A stretch of 11,050 nt of DNA from Candidatus Omnitrophota bacterium (GTDB lineage: Bacteria; Omnitrophota; Gorgyraeia; 2-01-FULL-45-10). The stretch lies in assembly GCA_030691985.1 (NCBI GenBank), contig JAUYDB010000111.1:1-11050 (forward strand). The letters run 5' to 3'. Positions 1 through 6,310 of this stretch are shown here, piece after piece (positions within the stretch are counted from its first letter, which is position 1; the number at the start of each line of letters is the position of its first letter). The translations under genes were made by a program, and so were the position numbers. The notes below the pieces were generated by a model, which was not told the DNA's origin, made no database searches, and saw only the letters and a program-made list of their open reading frames with translations.

Positions 1-24
1 CGCCTAATTGTGGAGAAAATAAGG

Positions 25-245
25 AAATTTTTCATCCCACCCCGATAGGGCAGCTATCGGCAGGTGCCCCTTCGGCTAATGCCGCCATCTAGGATCTTTA
101 GTTTTGGTAGTACCTATTATGTGTGGCGGCATGCCTTGGGAAAAGCTGATGGTAGTATATAGGCAAGTGGTAGTTATACCTTGGCGGCATTTATACGCCT
201 CAAGGGCATCCTGCCGGTAGCTGCCCTGACATGAGATGAAAAATT
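25..245 (+). repeat. Subfamily A structured inverted-repeat element, copy A1
   Basis: This is an intergenic element of about 221 bp bounded by inverted ends: AAATTTTTCATCCCA on the left and TGAGATGAAAAATT on the right. Inside the ends, a left arm beginning GGGCAGCTATCGGCAGG (50-66) pairs with the right arm around 205-226 over roughly 22 positions, apart from a G-T wobble and one mismatch. The conserved asymmetric motif follows: TTCGGCTAAT at 71-80 opposite ATTTATACGCCTCAA at 189-203. Then comes a second short stem, GCCGCC opposite GGCGGC. The central part of about 100 nt holds TTTAGTTTTG and a possible TGCCT/AGGCA stem. It matches copy A2 along its whole length and A4 over the right half. I see no coding potential. 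It could be a MITE-like element or a structured RNA. Confidence 0.8.
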
Positions 246-273
246 AAGTTTTACGGGTAGCGCGAAGTGGTGT

Positions 274-450
274 TGAATGGCTATATGGCCATGGGGGTTG
301 AGCCGTATAAATTTTGTTAACGATGCACTACCCCAAAACTCTTATGACCGTTATATCCATAGCGGCTGTAAAGCTTAAAATAACAAAACTAAAAGAACGT
401 ATTCCTTGATAACAAAATTAGGCGAAGCCCCCTGGCCATATAGCCAAAAG
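274..450 (-). repeat. Subfamily B structured inverted-repeat element, copy B1
   Basis: Read on the minus strand, this copy matches B2 and B3 closely. The outer arms are GGCTATATGGCC (434-445 complement) and GGCCATATAGCC (279-290 complement), followed by a G-run/C-run stem. The asymmetric motif is TTCGCCTAAT (complement of 417-426) opposite ATTTATACGGCTCAA (complement of 298-312), and then an AATTTTGTTA/GTTAACAAAATT stem. The centre contains TTTTAGTTTTG and GGGGTAGTGC as in the other copies. The AAATTTTTC-type ends seen in B2 and B3 are not clear here, because the flanks run directly into A1 on one side and C1 on the other. It lies inverted relative to B2 on the far side of the recombinase gene. 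Confidence 0.78.
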
Positions 451-540
451 CGGCTTGTGCTGCTACGCGCGGCAGGGCCCGTCCTGTTGTGAAAGGCCCT
501 GGCCTGGTGTCCATACGAGAATCGGAGCTTAAAAAATTTC
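451..540 (-). repeat. Subfamily C arm fragment, copy C1
   Basis: Read on the minus strand, it starts GAAATTTTTTAAGCT, continues through GGACACCAGGCCAGGGCCTTT, and ends near ACAGGACGGGCCCTGCCGCG (complement of 468-487) before B1 begins. The first part resembles C4 at the right edge of the window, and the last part resembles C2 downstream of the recombinase. Only one arm of a C-type hairpin seems to be present. The element looks broken where the asymmetric motif would be expected. The remaining 50 bp up to the recombinase start (541-590) have no clear repeat match and no convincing promoter. CGGCATGAGCCG there is a short hairpin followed by A residues, not T residues. Confidence 0.6.
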
Positions 541-593
541 AAGCGAAGCGGCATGAGCCGAAAAAAAATCCATTAGGCTAGCGGGGTTCTTTG

Positions 594-1466
594 ATGCAAA
601 GGCATATCGACAAGTTCATGAACTATCTTAAGATAGAGAAGAACGCGTCTAAGCATACTATAATAAACTATGGCATCGACCTTGGTTCATTCTCGGTTTT
701 TTTGGGCAAGGCCGATGTCGCGGACATTGACCATCTGTCCTTGCGGCGGTTTTTGGCCGAGATGCGCTCGAGGGACTATTCGAAAAGGACGATAGCGAGG
801 AAACTCGCGAGCCTGCGGAGCTTCTTTAAATTTTTATACAGGGAAGGATTGATAAAGGCCAATCCCGTAACGGCGATATCTACCCCGAAGTTCGAGAAGT
901 CGCTGCCGGTCTTTCTCGATGAGGCTAAGGTTGCCAGGCTTATCCAAAGCCCGTCGGATGCGGACGAAACCGGATTGAGGGACAGGGCGGTCATGGAGAC
1001 GCTGTATTCTTGCGGCATAAGGGTGGGTGAGCTCGTAGGCCTTGACTCTGACGATGTGGATTTTATAAGCGGGGTCCTAAAAGTCCTGGGAAAGGGACAT
1101 AAGGAGCGCATCGTCCCTATAGGCGAGCCGGCGCTTGAGGCCATACGGAAATATATTGATAAGAGAGATAAATCGCGGATAATGGATAAGGACGCGGTTT
1201 TCCTGAATAAGTCCGGAAGGCGGCTTACGGACAGGAGCGTCAGGCGCATTATCGATAAATATATGCGCGTTTGCAGCATAGCCGAGCATATATCTCCGCA
1301 TAGCCTGAGGCATTCTTTCGCGACGCACCTGCTGGACAGGGGCGCTGACTTGAGAAGTGTCCAGGAGCTGCTCGGCCACATGAATCTCTCGACCACCCAG
1401 ATCTATACGCACGTGACGCTAGACAGGCTGAAATCCGTTTACGACAAAGCGCATCCGAGAGCATGA
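594..1466 (+). CDS. xerC: Tyrosine recombinase XerC
   Basis: This is a site-specific tyrosine recombinase. In the classical role XerC acts with XerD and FtsK at dif to resolve chromosome dimers in the cytoplasm. Residues 1-85 form the helical SAM-like core-binding domain, and about 105-285 form the catalytic domain. The full catalytic set is visible: Arg143 (in CGIRVGE), Lys167 (GKGHKE), His236 and Arg239 (SPHSLRH), His262 (LLGH) and nucleophile Tyr271 (TTQIYTHV). The C-terminal SVYDKAHPRA and the VQELLGH stretch resemble XerC more than XerD. The 290-aa length is normal for Xer proteins. I chose ATG at 594, which has GGGG at 583-586 upstream. A TTG one codon earlier (591) is also possible. 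Unusually, inverted sets of the B and C repeat modules bracket the gene. It could therefore be the housekeeping enzyme or a recombinase tied to those repeats. The family is certain; the exact role is inferred. Confidence 0.93.
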   Translation: MQRHIDKFMNYLKIEKNASKHTIINYGIDLGSFSVFLGKADVADIDHLSLRRFLAEMRSRDYSKRTIARKLASLRSFFKFLYREGLIKANPVTAISTPKFEKSLPVFLDEAKVARLIQSPSDADETGLRDRAVMETLYSCGIRVGELVGLDSDDVDFISGVLKVLGKGHKERIVPIGEPALEAIRKYIDKRDKSRIMDKDAVFLNKSGRRLTDRSVRRIIDKYMRVCSIAEHISPHSLRHSFATHLLDRGADLRSVQELLGHMNLSTTQIYTHVTLDRLKSVYDKAHPRA

Positions 1467-1510
1467 GAGAAGCGGAATCTTTTCGGCTTAAGCCTCTCTA
1501 GAGGCCATGA

Positions 1511-1555
1511 GGACAGGGGGCCTTTTGCGACAGGACGGGTCCTGCCGCGATAGAT
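1511..1555 (+). repeat. Subfamily C fragment, copy C2
   Basis: This short module lies between the recombinase and B2. It shares ACAGGACGGGYCCTGCCGCG (1530-1549) with the complement of 468-487, and the preceding GGACAGGGGGCCTTTT resembles the GGACACCAGGCCAGGGCCTTT stretch of C1. The CAGGAC-GG-GTCCTG inside it is a small palindrome. The 44 bases between the recombinase stop and this module contain the palindrome GGCTTAAGCC (1485-1494) and the hairpin GCCTC-TCTA-GAGGC (1492-1505). No T-run follows, so this is not a typical intrinsic terminator. Confidence 0.55.
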
Positions 1556-1776
1556 GGTAAATTTTTCAGCTCACGACTCTCTTGGCTATACGGCCAGGGG
1601 GCTTCACCTAATTTTGTTTTCAAGGAATAAATCCTTTTGGTTTTTTTATTTTAAGCTTTACTACAGCTATGGATATAACGGTCATAAAGGTTTTATGGTA
1701 GTGCGTCATAAACAAAATTTATACGGCTCAACCCCCATGGCCATATAGCCATTCGCCAGAAGCTGAAAAATTTACC
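1556..1776 (+). repeat. Subfamily B structured inverted-repeat element, copy B2
   Basis: This 221-bp element has perfect 16-bp terminal inverted repeats: GGTAAATTTTTCAGCT at 1556-1571 and AGCTGAAAAATTTACC at 1761-1776. Internally it has the B arms (GGCTATACGGCC opposite GGCCATATAGCC) and the asymmetric motif as TTCACCTAAT at 1603-1612 opposite ATTTATACGGCTCAA at 1717-1731. A TTTTGTTT/AAACAAAA stem follows, where B1 and B3 have TTTTGTTA/TAACAAAA; this is a compensated A-T to T-A swap. The right end stops 9 bp before the waaA start codon, next to its ribosome-binding site. A 64-codon open frame crosses it but follows the repeat rather than any protein family, so I do not call it a gene. Confidence 0.82.
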
Positions 1777-1785
1777 AGAGGAATT

Positions 1786-3090
1786 ATGCTATACGACATA
1801 GCGTTTTTTATATTCTCGATATTCTATCTGCCGGCGCTTATATTTAAAGGGAAGCTGCACCGGGATTTTTGTGAGCGGTTTGGCCTGTACGATAAGTCCA
1901 AGCGTGAATCGCTTGCTACGGGGCAAGGCACGATATGGATTCAGGCGGTGAGCGTCGGAGAGGTCGCGCTTTGCAAAAGCCTGATACCCGCATTGAAAGA
2001 AAAATTCCCCGGCCTGCAGATCGTTTTCTCGACCATTACGAAGACAGGCAATGCCCTGGCAAAAAAACTGTTCTCGAAGGACGCCGTGATCATATACTTT
2101 CCGCTCGACTTCAGTTTTGTAGTGAATAGGTGCGTCAATTTACTGAATCCAAGGATATATGTCATGATAGAGACCGAGATATGGCCAAACCTTCTTAACG
2201 CCCTTTCCGGGAAAGGCGCCAGGTCCATATTGATAAACGGCAGGATTTCGGACAGGTCATTCGGGAAATATAAATTGGTAAGGCGCTTTCTTCGGCCTAC
2301 GCTGGAAAAGATAAACTCATTTTGCATGCAATCCGAATTAGATGCCGAGAGGATAAAGTTTTTGGGCGCGCCCGCGCAAAAAGTCAATGTTACCGGAAAT
2401 ATGAAATTCGATTCCGTCGTCGCGGCGGACACGGAAATTACGCAAAGTTTGCGCTCCCTTCTCGGCCTGGAATCCTGCGAGGAGCTGCTGGTCGCCGGCA
2501 GTACCCATAGAGGCGAAGAAGAACTTATGATATCAGTTTTTAAGGAACTCGCTGGCTCGAACCCGAAACTGAATTTGCTAATCGCGCCAAGGCACATTGA
2601 AAGATCCGGTGAGGTAGAGGCGCTGGCGCGCTCGAAGGGGTTCGTCGCCGTGCGCGTCTCAACTTTATCCCTTTCTCCGCCCTCTGACCCCGGCCCCCGG
2701 ATATTCATACTCGATACGATAGGACAATTGAAAGACGTATATCTGATCGGTACATTGGTTTTTGTCGGAGGCAGTCTTGTAAAACACGGAGGCCAGAATC
2801 CTATAGAGCCGGCTGTGTTGGGAAGGCCGGTTATATTCGGGCCGCATATGTTCAATTTCAGAGACATTGCGCGGATATTATTGGATAACGCCGCTGCCAT
2901 CCAGGTATTTGATAACGAAGAATTATTGGATAGGGTCAGATTTTTGCTATCCGATAAAGAGAAGGCCGCGGCCCTCGGCAGAAACGCGAAACGGGCTGTT
3001 TTAAATAACCGCGGCGCGACCGCGCGAAATTTAGAGGCAATAGGGCAGTCCATAGCTTTTTATAGCTCAAAGCTGAAAGCTGAAAGCTGA
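1786..3090 (+). CDS. waaA: 3-deoxy-D-manno-octulosonic acid (Kdo) transferase WaaA
   Basis: WaaA is a GT30 glycosyltransferase that moves Kdo from CMP-Kdo onto the lipid A precursor at the cytoplasmic face of the inner membrane. The 434-aa protein starts with a hydrophobic anchor (about residues 4-20). The N-terminal Rossmann domain follows, with VSVGE carrying the expected catalytic base Glu59, then IETEIWPN (128-135) and NGRISDRSF (151-159). The C-terminal nucleotide-binding domain has TGNMKFD (203-209), AGSTHRGEEE (237-246), APRHIER (267-273), GGSLVKHGGQNPIEPA (328-343) and GPHMFNFRD. Length and motif order are normal for the family. The ATG is preceded by AGAGGA about 4 nt upstream, just outside repeat B2. 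It heads an operon with lpxK only 8 bp downstream. Whether it adds one or several Kdo residues cannot be read from the sequence. Confidence 0.96.
   Translation: MLYDIAFFIFSIFYLPALIFKGKLHRDFCERFGLYDKSKRESLATGQGTIWIQAVSVGEVALCKSLIPALKEKFPGLQIVFSTITKTGNALAKKLFSKDAVIIYFPLDFSFVVNRCVNLLNPRIYVMIETEIWPNLLNALSGKGARSILINGRISDRSFGKYKLVRRFLRPTLEKINSFCMQSELDAERIKFLGAPAQKVNVTGNMKFDSVVAADTEITQSLRSLLGLESCEELLVAGSTHRGEEELMISVFKELAGSNPKLNLLIAPRHIERSGEVEALARSKGFVAVRVSTLSLSPPSDPGPRIFILDTIGQLKDVYLIGTLVFVGGSLVKHGGQNPIEPAVLGRPVIFGPHMFNFRDIARILLDNAAAIQVFDNEELLDRVRFLLSDKEKAAALGRNAKRAVLNNRGATARNLEAIGQSIAFYSSKLKAES
3069..3089 (+). repeat. Heptanucleotide tandem repeat at the waaA 3' end
   Basis: Three perfect copies of AAAGCTG (3069-3075, 3076-3082, 3083-3089) are followed by a partial fourth (AAAG). 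They span the last codons and stop codon of waaA and end just before lpxK. Because 7 is not a multiple of 3, a change in copy number would shift the frame and alter the C-terminal tail and the spacing to lpxK. Confidence 0.85.
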
Positions 3091-3098
3091 AAGTAAAT

Positions 3099-4136
3099 AT
3101 GACTGATTTTATATACTCACTGATGACCGACAGGCGAAGAGGGATTGCGTTCGTTCCCTTAAAGTTTGCTCTGCATATAGCTTCTTTGGCATACGCTCTG
3201 GGCTTATTTGCGCGAAGGCTTCTTTACAGGTTTGGCGTATTTAAAACGGATAGAGTGCCAATCAAGGTGATAAGCGTCGGCAACATAACACTTGGCGGCA
3301 CTGGAAAAACTCCTTTCGTTATGGCCCTGGCGCGGATCCTGAAAGACGAGCTTAAGAAAGAGGCGGCCGTTCTGATCCGGGGCTACGGCTGGGATGAACA
3401 GGCAATGCTTAAAGAGAACCTTCCGGACGTCCCTGTATTGGCGGGTGAGGACAGGGCGCGGTCATCGCACAGGGCTATAAAACTTTACGGCATAGAATCG
3501 GGCATATTAGACGACGGATTTCAGCATTGGGAACTTGCAAGAGACATCGATATTGTGCTTGTGGATTCACGCAACCCTTTCGGGAACAATCATCTCTTTC
3601 CGCGCGGGATATTGAGAGAGCCGAGAGGATCTCTGGCTAGGGCGGATATCGTTGTCTTTACCAAGGTTAATAAAAAAGCCTTTAATATCGGCATGATTAA
3701 AGAAGAGGTAAGGAGCATCAACCCCGGCGTGACATTTCTCGAGGCCATGCACAGCCCCAAATATGTATATGACATCCGAAGCAAGATGAGATACGAGACC
3801 TCTTTCCTGAAAGGAAAGCGGCTGATGCTCGTATCGGGCATAGGCGATCCCGGATATTTTGAGGAAACCGTGACAGGCCTCGGTTCCGAGATAGCGGAGC
3901 ATATAGCCTTTGGCGACCATCACAACTATCGGGAGGGTGATATAAAACGGATACTTAAAAGGTGCAGCGAAAGAAAATTCGATTTTATCCTCACTACAGA
4001 GAAGGACGCGGTAAAACTTCACAGGATGCATCTGTCTTTCGGCCCATATAGCTTAATGAAACTGGCCGTAGAGATGGATATCATATCCGGCAAGGAGATA
4101 TTAATTGCTAGATTACATAGCTTATATAACCGTTAG
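3099..4136 (+). CDS. lpxK: Tetraacyldisaccharide 4'-kinase LpxK
   Basis: LpxK phosphorylates the 4' position of the tetraacyl disaccharide-1-phosphate, using ATP, to give lipid IVA. It acts at the cytoplasmic side of the inner membrane. The protein (345 aa, normal length) has a hydrophobic N-terminal helix (about 17-42). Next come the family-specific P-loop VGNITLGGTGKTP (60-72), RGYG (94-97), the signature DDGFQH (138-143) followed by DIVLVD, and a C-terminal FILTTEKDAVK segment. The ATG lies 8 bp after the waaA stop and has only a weak purine-rich stretch (GAAAG) upstream, so translation is probably coupled to waaA. The 3' end overlaps the next gene by 32 nt. The waaA-lpxK pairing is common in Gram-negative genomes and supports both calls. 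Confidence 0.96.
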   Translation: MTDFIYSLMTDRRRGIAFVPLKFALHIASLAYALGLFARRLLYRFGVFKTDRVPIKVISVGNITLGGTGKTPFVMALARILKDELKKEAAVLIRGYGWDEQAMLKENLPDVPVLAGEDRARSSHRAIKLYGIESGILDDGFQHWELARDIDIVLVDSRNPFGNNHLFPRGILREPRGSLARADIVVFTKVNKKAFNIGMIKEEVRSINPGVTFLEAMHSPKYVYDIRSKMRYETSFLKGKRLMLVSGIGDPGYFEETVTGLGSEIAEHIAFGDHHNYREGDIKRILKRCSERKFDFILTTEKDAVKLHRMHLSFGPYSLMKLAVEMDIISGKEILIARLHSLYNR

Positions 4137-6048
4137 GGCGTTAAATATTCTATTTTCTTTCATGCCTGTTAGCTTCGCCTTATGGCTCGGCAGGCGGATC
4201 GGGGCCCTGGCGTTTATTCTTAACAAGAAAAGGCGCCTTGTCGCGTACGCGAATCTTAAAGCGGCATTCGCGAAAGAAAAACCGCCGCATGAACTGAAGG
4301 GTATTACCAGAAGAGTGTATATTAATATGGTCCAGACCTTCATGGAGGTGCTCAACCTCACAAAGGTAAATCGCGGGTATGTCGACCGCTATGTCGAGAT
4401 AGTCAATATGCCGCGTCTTAGTAACACCGCGGAGTCCGGCCGGGGAACGATACTCCTGACAGGCCACTTCGGCGATTGGGAGCTTTCAAACCTTGTGAGT
4501 TCGGTGATAGGATTTCCGATCTTTGTATTGGCCAGGGAACAGAAGATGAAGCGGCTCAACGAACTTTTAAACACCTTAAGAGAATCGAACGGCTGTAAAG
4601 TCATACGCAAGGGCATGCCTACGAAAAACATTATAAAGGCCCTTCGCGGGAGTAATGTCGTCGGAATACTATCGGACCAGGATGCGGGAAAGAACGGCCG
4701 TTTCGTCGATTTCTTCGGCAGGCCGACATCATGCCATTCGGGCCCGATGGAGATGGCCAAACATACGGATTCGATAATACTGCCAAATTTTATCGTTAGA
4801 GTAAAAGGCCCTTATCACAAAATTTACCTGGAAGATTATATTGACTTCAGGGCCGCCGAATCTCCGGATGACGTAGGAGACGCCCTGCAGAGGTTCGCCG
4901 GGCTGCTTGAGTCTTATGTGAGAAAATATCCCGATCAATGGCTCTGGCTTCACAAAAGGTGGAAGTCGACGCCTGTCAGGACCGTTTTGATTCTTAATGA
5001 CGGCAAGGCGGGCCATCTCAATCAGTCGTTGGCGGTTGCGGAAGCTATAAAGAGCTCGCTCACCGCCGAGGGACACAGGCCCGAAGACACAAAAGTGGCG
5101 GTGATAGACATCAAATTCAGAAGCCCCTTAAGGAGGGGACTTCTCGCCTTTTTCGCCGCCTTCTCAAGCTGGCGGTGCCATGGCTGCATGAGATGCATGA
5201 AATTTTGCCTCGAGAAGAAGTCGTACGACGCCTTGATGGCGGCGTATTCGGATTTTGTGGTATCGTGCGGTTCCGGAAGCGCGGGGGCGAATATATTCAT
5301 GGCAAGAGAGAACAACGCGAAGAACATAGTAATCATGAAGCCCTCCATATTTATGGGATTAAAGAAATTCAGCCTTGCTATTATACCGGAGCACGATTTC
5401 CCGCCTAAGTCAAAGAATGTAGTTGCCACAATGCTGGCGCCTAACCTTGTCGACGAGGGTCGCCTTAAAAGAGACGGCGAAAAACTACTTGAACGGATAG
5501 GGCATCTGAATGGTGAGGTTATAGGTGTTTTTATCGGCGGCGATAATCCGGAATTCTCAATGACGGAGAAGATCATCAATTCGACGATAGATAAGGTTTT
5601 AGAGTTCTGTGACCGCCGCGATATGGATCTTTTAGTTACGACCTCCAGGCGGACATCGTCTAAGATTGAGGAGATCCTGAAAGACAGGCTTGGCAATAAT
5701 CGCAGGTGCAGGCTGCTTGTTATAGCAAACCGGAATAATGCGGATGAGGCCGCTTTGGGTATATTGGGCTTAAGTAAAATCGTGGTAGTGTCGGAAGAAT
5801 CTATATCGATGATATCGGAGGCTATAACATCCGGAAGGCGCGCGATAGCGCTTAAGATCGAAAAGAAAAGCGAAAGGCCTTCGAAACACGAACGCGCCAT
5901 GCAGGATCTGGAGCGCAAAGGCTACCTGACTATCGCAAGGGCAGATGGGCTTAAAGAGGCGCTTGAGCGCGCGCTCGCGGCCGGAGGGCCGGTCAAACCT
6001 TTGAAGGACAGGGAAAAGATATCCGAGGCGGTCCGGCGGCTGATATGA
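4105..6048 (+). CDS. LpxL/HtrB-type lipid A acyltransferase fused to ELM1-like domain
   Basis: This is a two-domain protein of 647 aa. Residues 1-about 290 form an LpxL/HtrB-type acyltransferase, which adds secondary acyl chains to lipid A on the inner membrane. It has an N-terminal hydrophobic helix (about 10-38), the HX4E catalytic motif HFGDWE (His121, Glu126), DQDAGKNGRFVDFFGR (191-206) and the terminal QWLWLHKRWK. Residues about 292-640 match the ELM1/DUF1022 family (named after a plant mitochondrial fission factor; bacterial members are of unclear function and GT-B-like in outline). Supporting motifs are DGKAGHLNQS (299-308), SCGSGSAG (387-394), FIGGDNPEF (476-484), TTSRRTSS (512-519) and SEESISMISEAITSG (563-577). 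Cys358, 361, 364 and 368 form CX2CX2CX3C. The TTG start at 4105 has a strong AAGGAG (4092-4097) 7 nt upstream and overlaps lpxK. The acyltransferase call is firm; the role of the second domain is unknown, perhaps transfer of a sugar to the same lipid. Confidence 0.88.
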   Translation: MLDYIAYITVRALNILFSFMPVSFALWLGRRIGALAFILNKKRRLVAYANLKAAFAKEKPPHELKGITRRVYINMVQTFMEVLNLTKVNRGYVDRYVEIVNMPRLSNTAESGRGTILLTGHFGDWELSNLVSSVIGFPIFVLAREQKMKRLNELLNTLRESNGCKVIRKGMPTKNIIKALRGSNVVGILSDQDAGKNGRFVDFFGRPTSCHSGPMEMAKHTDSIILPNFIVRVKGPYHKIYLEDYIDFRAAESPDDVGDALQRFAGLLESYVRKYPDQWLWLHKRWKSTPVRTVLILNDGKAGHLNQSLAVAEAIKSSLTAEGHRPEDTKVAVIDIKFRSPLRRGLLAFFAAFSSWRCHGCMRCMKFCLEKKSYDALMAAYSDFVVSCGSGSAGANIFMARENNAKNIVIMKPSIFMGLKKFSLAIIPEHDFPPKSKNVVATMLAPNLVDEGRLKRDGEKLLERIGHLNGEVIGVFIGGDNPEFSMTEKIINSTIDKVLEFCDRRDMDLLVTTSRRTSSKIEEILKDRLGNNRRCRLLVIANRNNADEAALGILGLSKIVVVSEESISMISEAITSGRRAIALKIEKKSERPSKHERAMQDLERKGYLTIARADGLKEALERALAAGGPVKPLKDREKISEAVRRLI

Positions 6049-6056
6049 AAAGGTGT

Positions 6057-6280
6057 AAATTTTTCATCTCAAGGCCGATAGGGGGAGCTATCGACAGGTG
6101 CCCTTTCGGCTAATGCCGCCATCTAGGATTTTTAGTTTTGATAATAACTATATGTGTGGTGACATGCCTTGGGGATAGCTGAGGGTAGTATATAGGCAAG
6201 TGGTGGTTATTCATTTGCGGCATTTATACGCCTCAAGGGCATCCTGCCGGGAGCTGCTCCCTGCATGAGATGAAAAATTT
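6057..6280 (+). repeat. Subfamily A structured inverted-repeat element, copy A2
   Basis: This 224-bp element has perfect 15-bp terminal inverted repeats, AAATTTTTCATCTCA (6057-6071) and TGAGATGAAAAATTT (6266-6280). It fills almost the whole gap between the acyltransferase stop (6048) and the next start (6311). It has the same plan as A1: TTCGGCTAAT (6105-6114) opposite ATTTATACGCCTCAA (6222-6236), then GCCGC opposite GCGGC, and TTTTAGTTTTG in the centre, where AATAACTA can pair with TGGTTATT. It differs from A1 at many positions in the arms and centre, so it is the older or more diverged copy. The purine-rich GAAAGAGAGTGAGAAA (6284-6299) just outside it recurs after A4. If transcribed, it would lie in the leader of the next operon. 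Confidence 0.82.
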
Positions 6281-6310
6281 TCTGAAAGAGAGTGAGAAAG
6301 TAGGAATGCT

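Noticed and set aside
300..330. A dif-like Xer site in the B element (TAAATTTTG TTAAC GATGCAC region)
   Set aside because: Only partial resemblance to the two 11-bp Xer half-sites, and it recurs in every B copy, unlike a single chromosomal dif.
1485..1505. Intrinsic terminator after xerC
   Set aside because: The palindrome GGCTTAAGCC and the hairpin GCCTC-TCTA-GAGGC are present but are short and not followed by a T-run.
1554..1748. 64-codon open frame on the + strand between xerC and waaA
   Set aside because: It lies entirely within repeat B2, has no recognisable domain, and the same stretch in B1 and B3 does not keep the frame.
250..1776. Integron attC sites with an integron integrase
   Set aside because: The imperfect hairpins with conserved bulges recall attC, but the required RYYYAAC/GTTRRRY core sites are not found, the recombinase looks like XerC rather than IntI, and the neighbouring genes are core LPS genes in operons rather than single-gene cassettes.
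1941..3053. 370-codon open frame on the minus strand opposite waaA
   Set aside because: The + strand frame encodes an unmistakable Kdo transferase; the antisense frame is low-complexity (Ser/Phe/Pro-rich) and shows no family motif.
5022..5918. 298-codon open frame on the minus strand opposite the ELM1-like domain
   Set aside because: Shadow of the real gene; Ser/Arg-rich with no domain and no convincing start signals.
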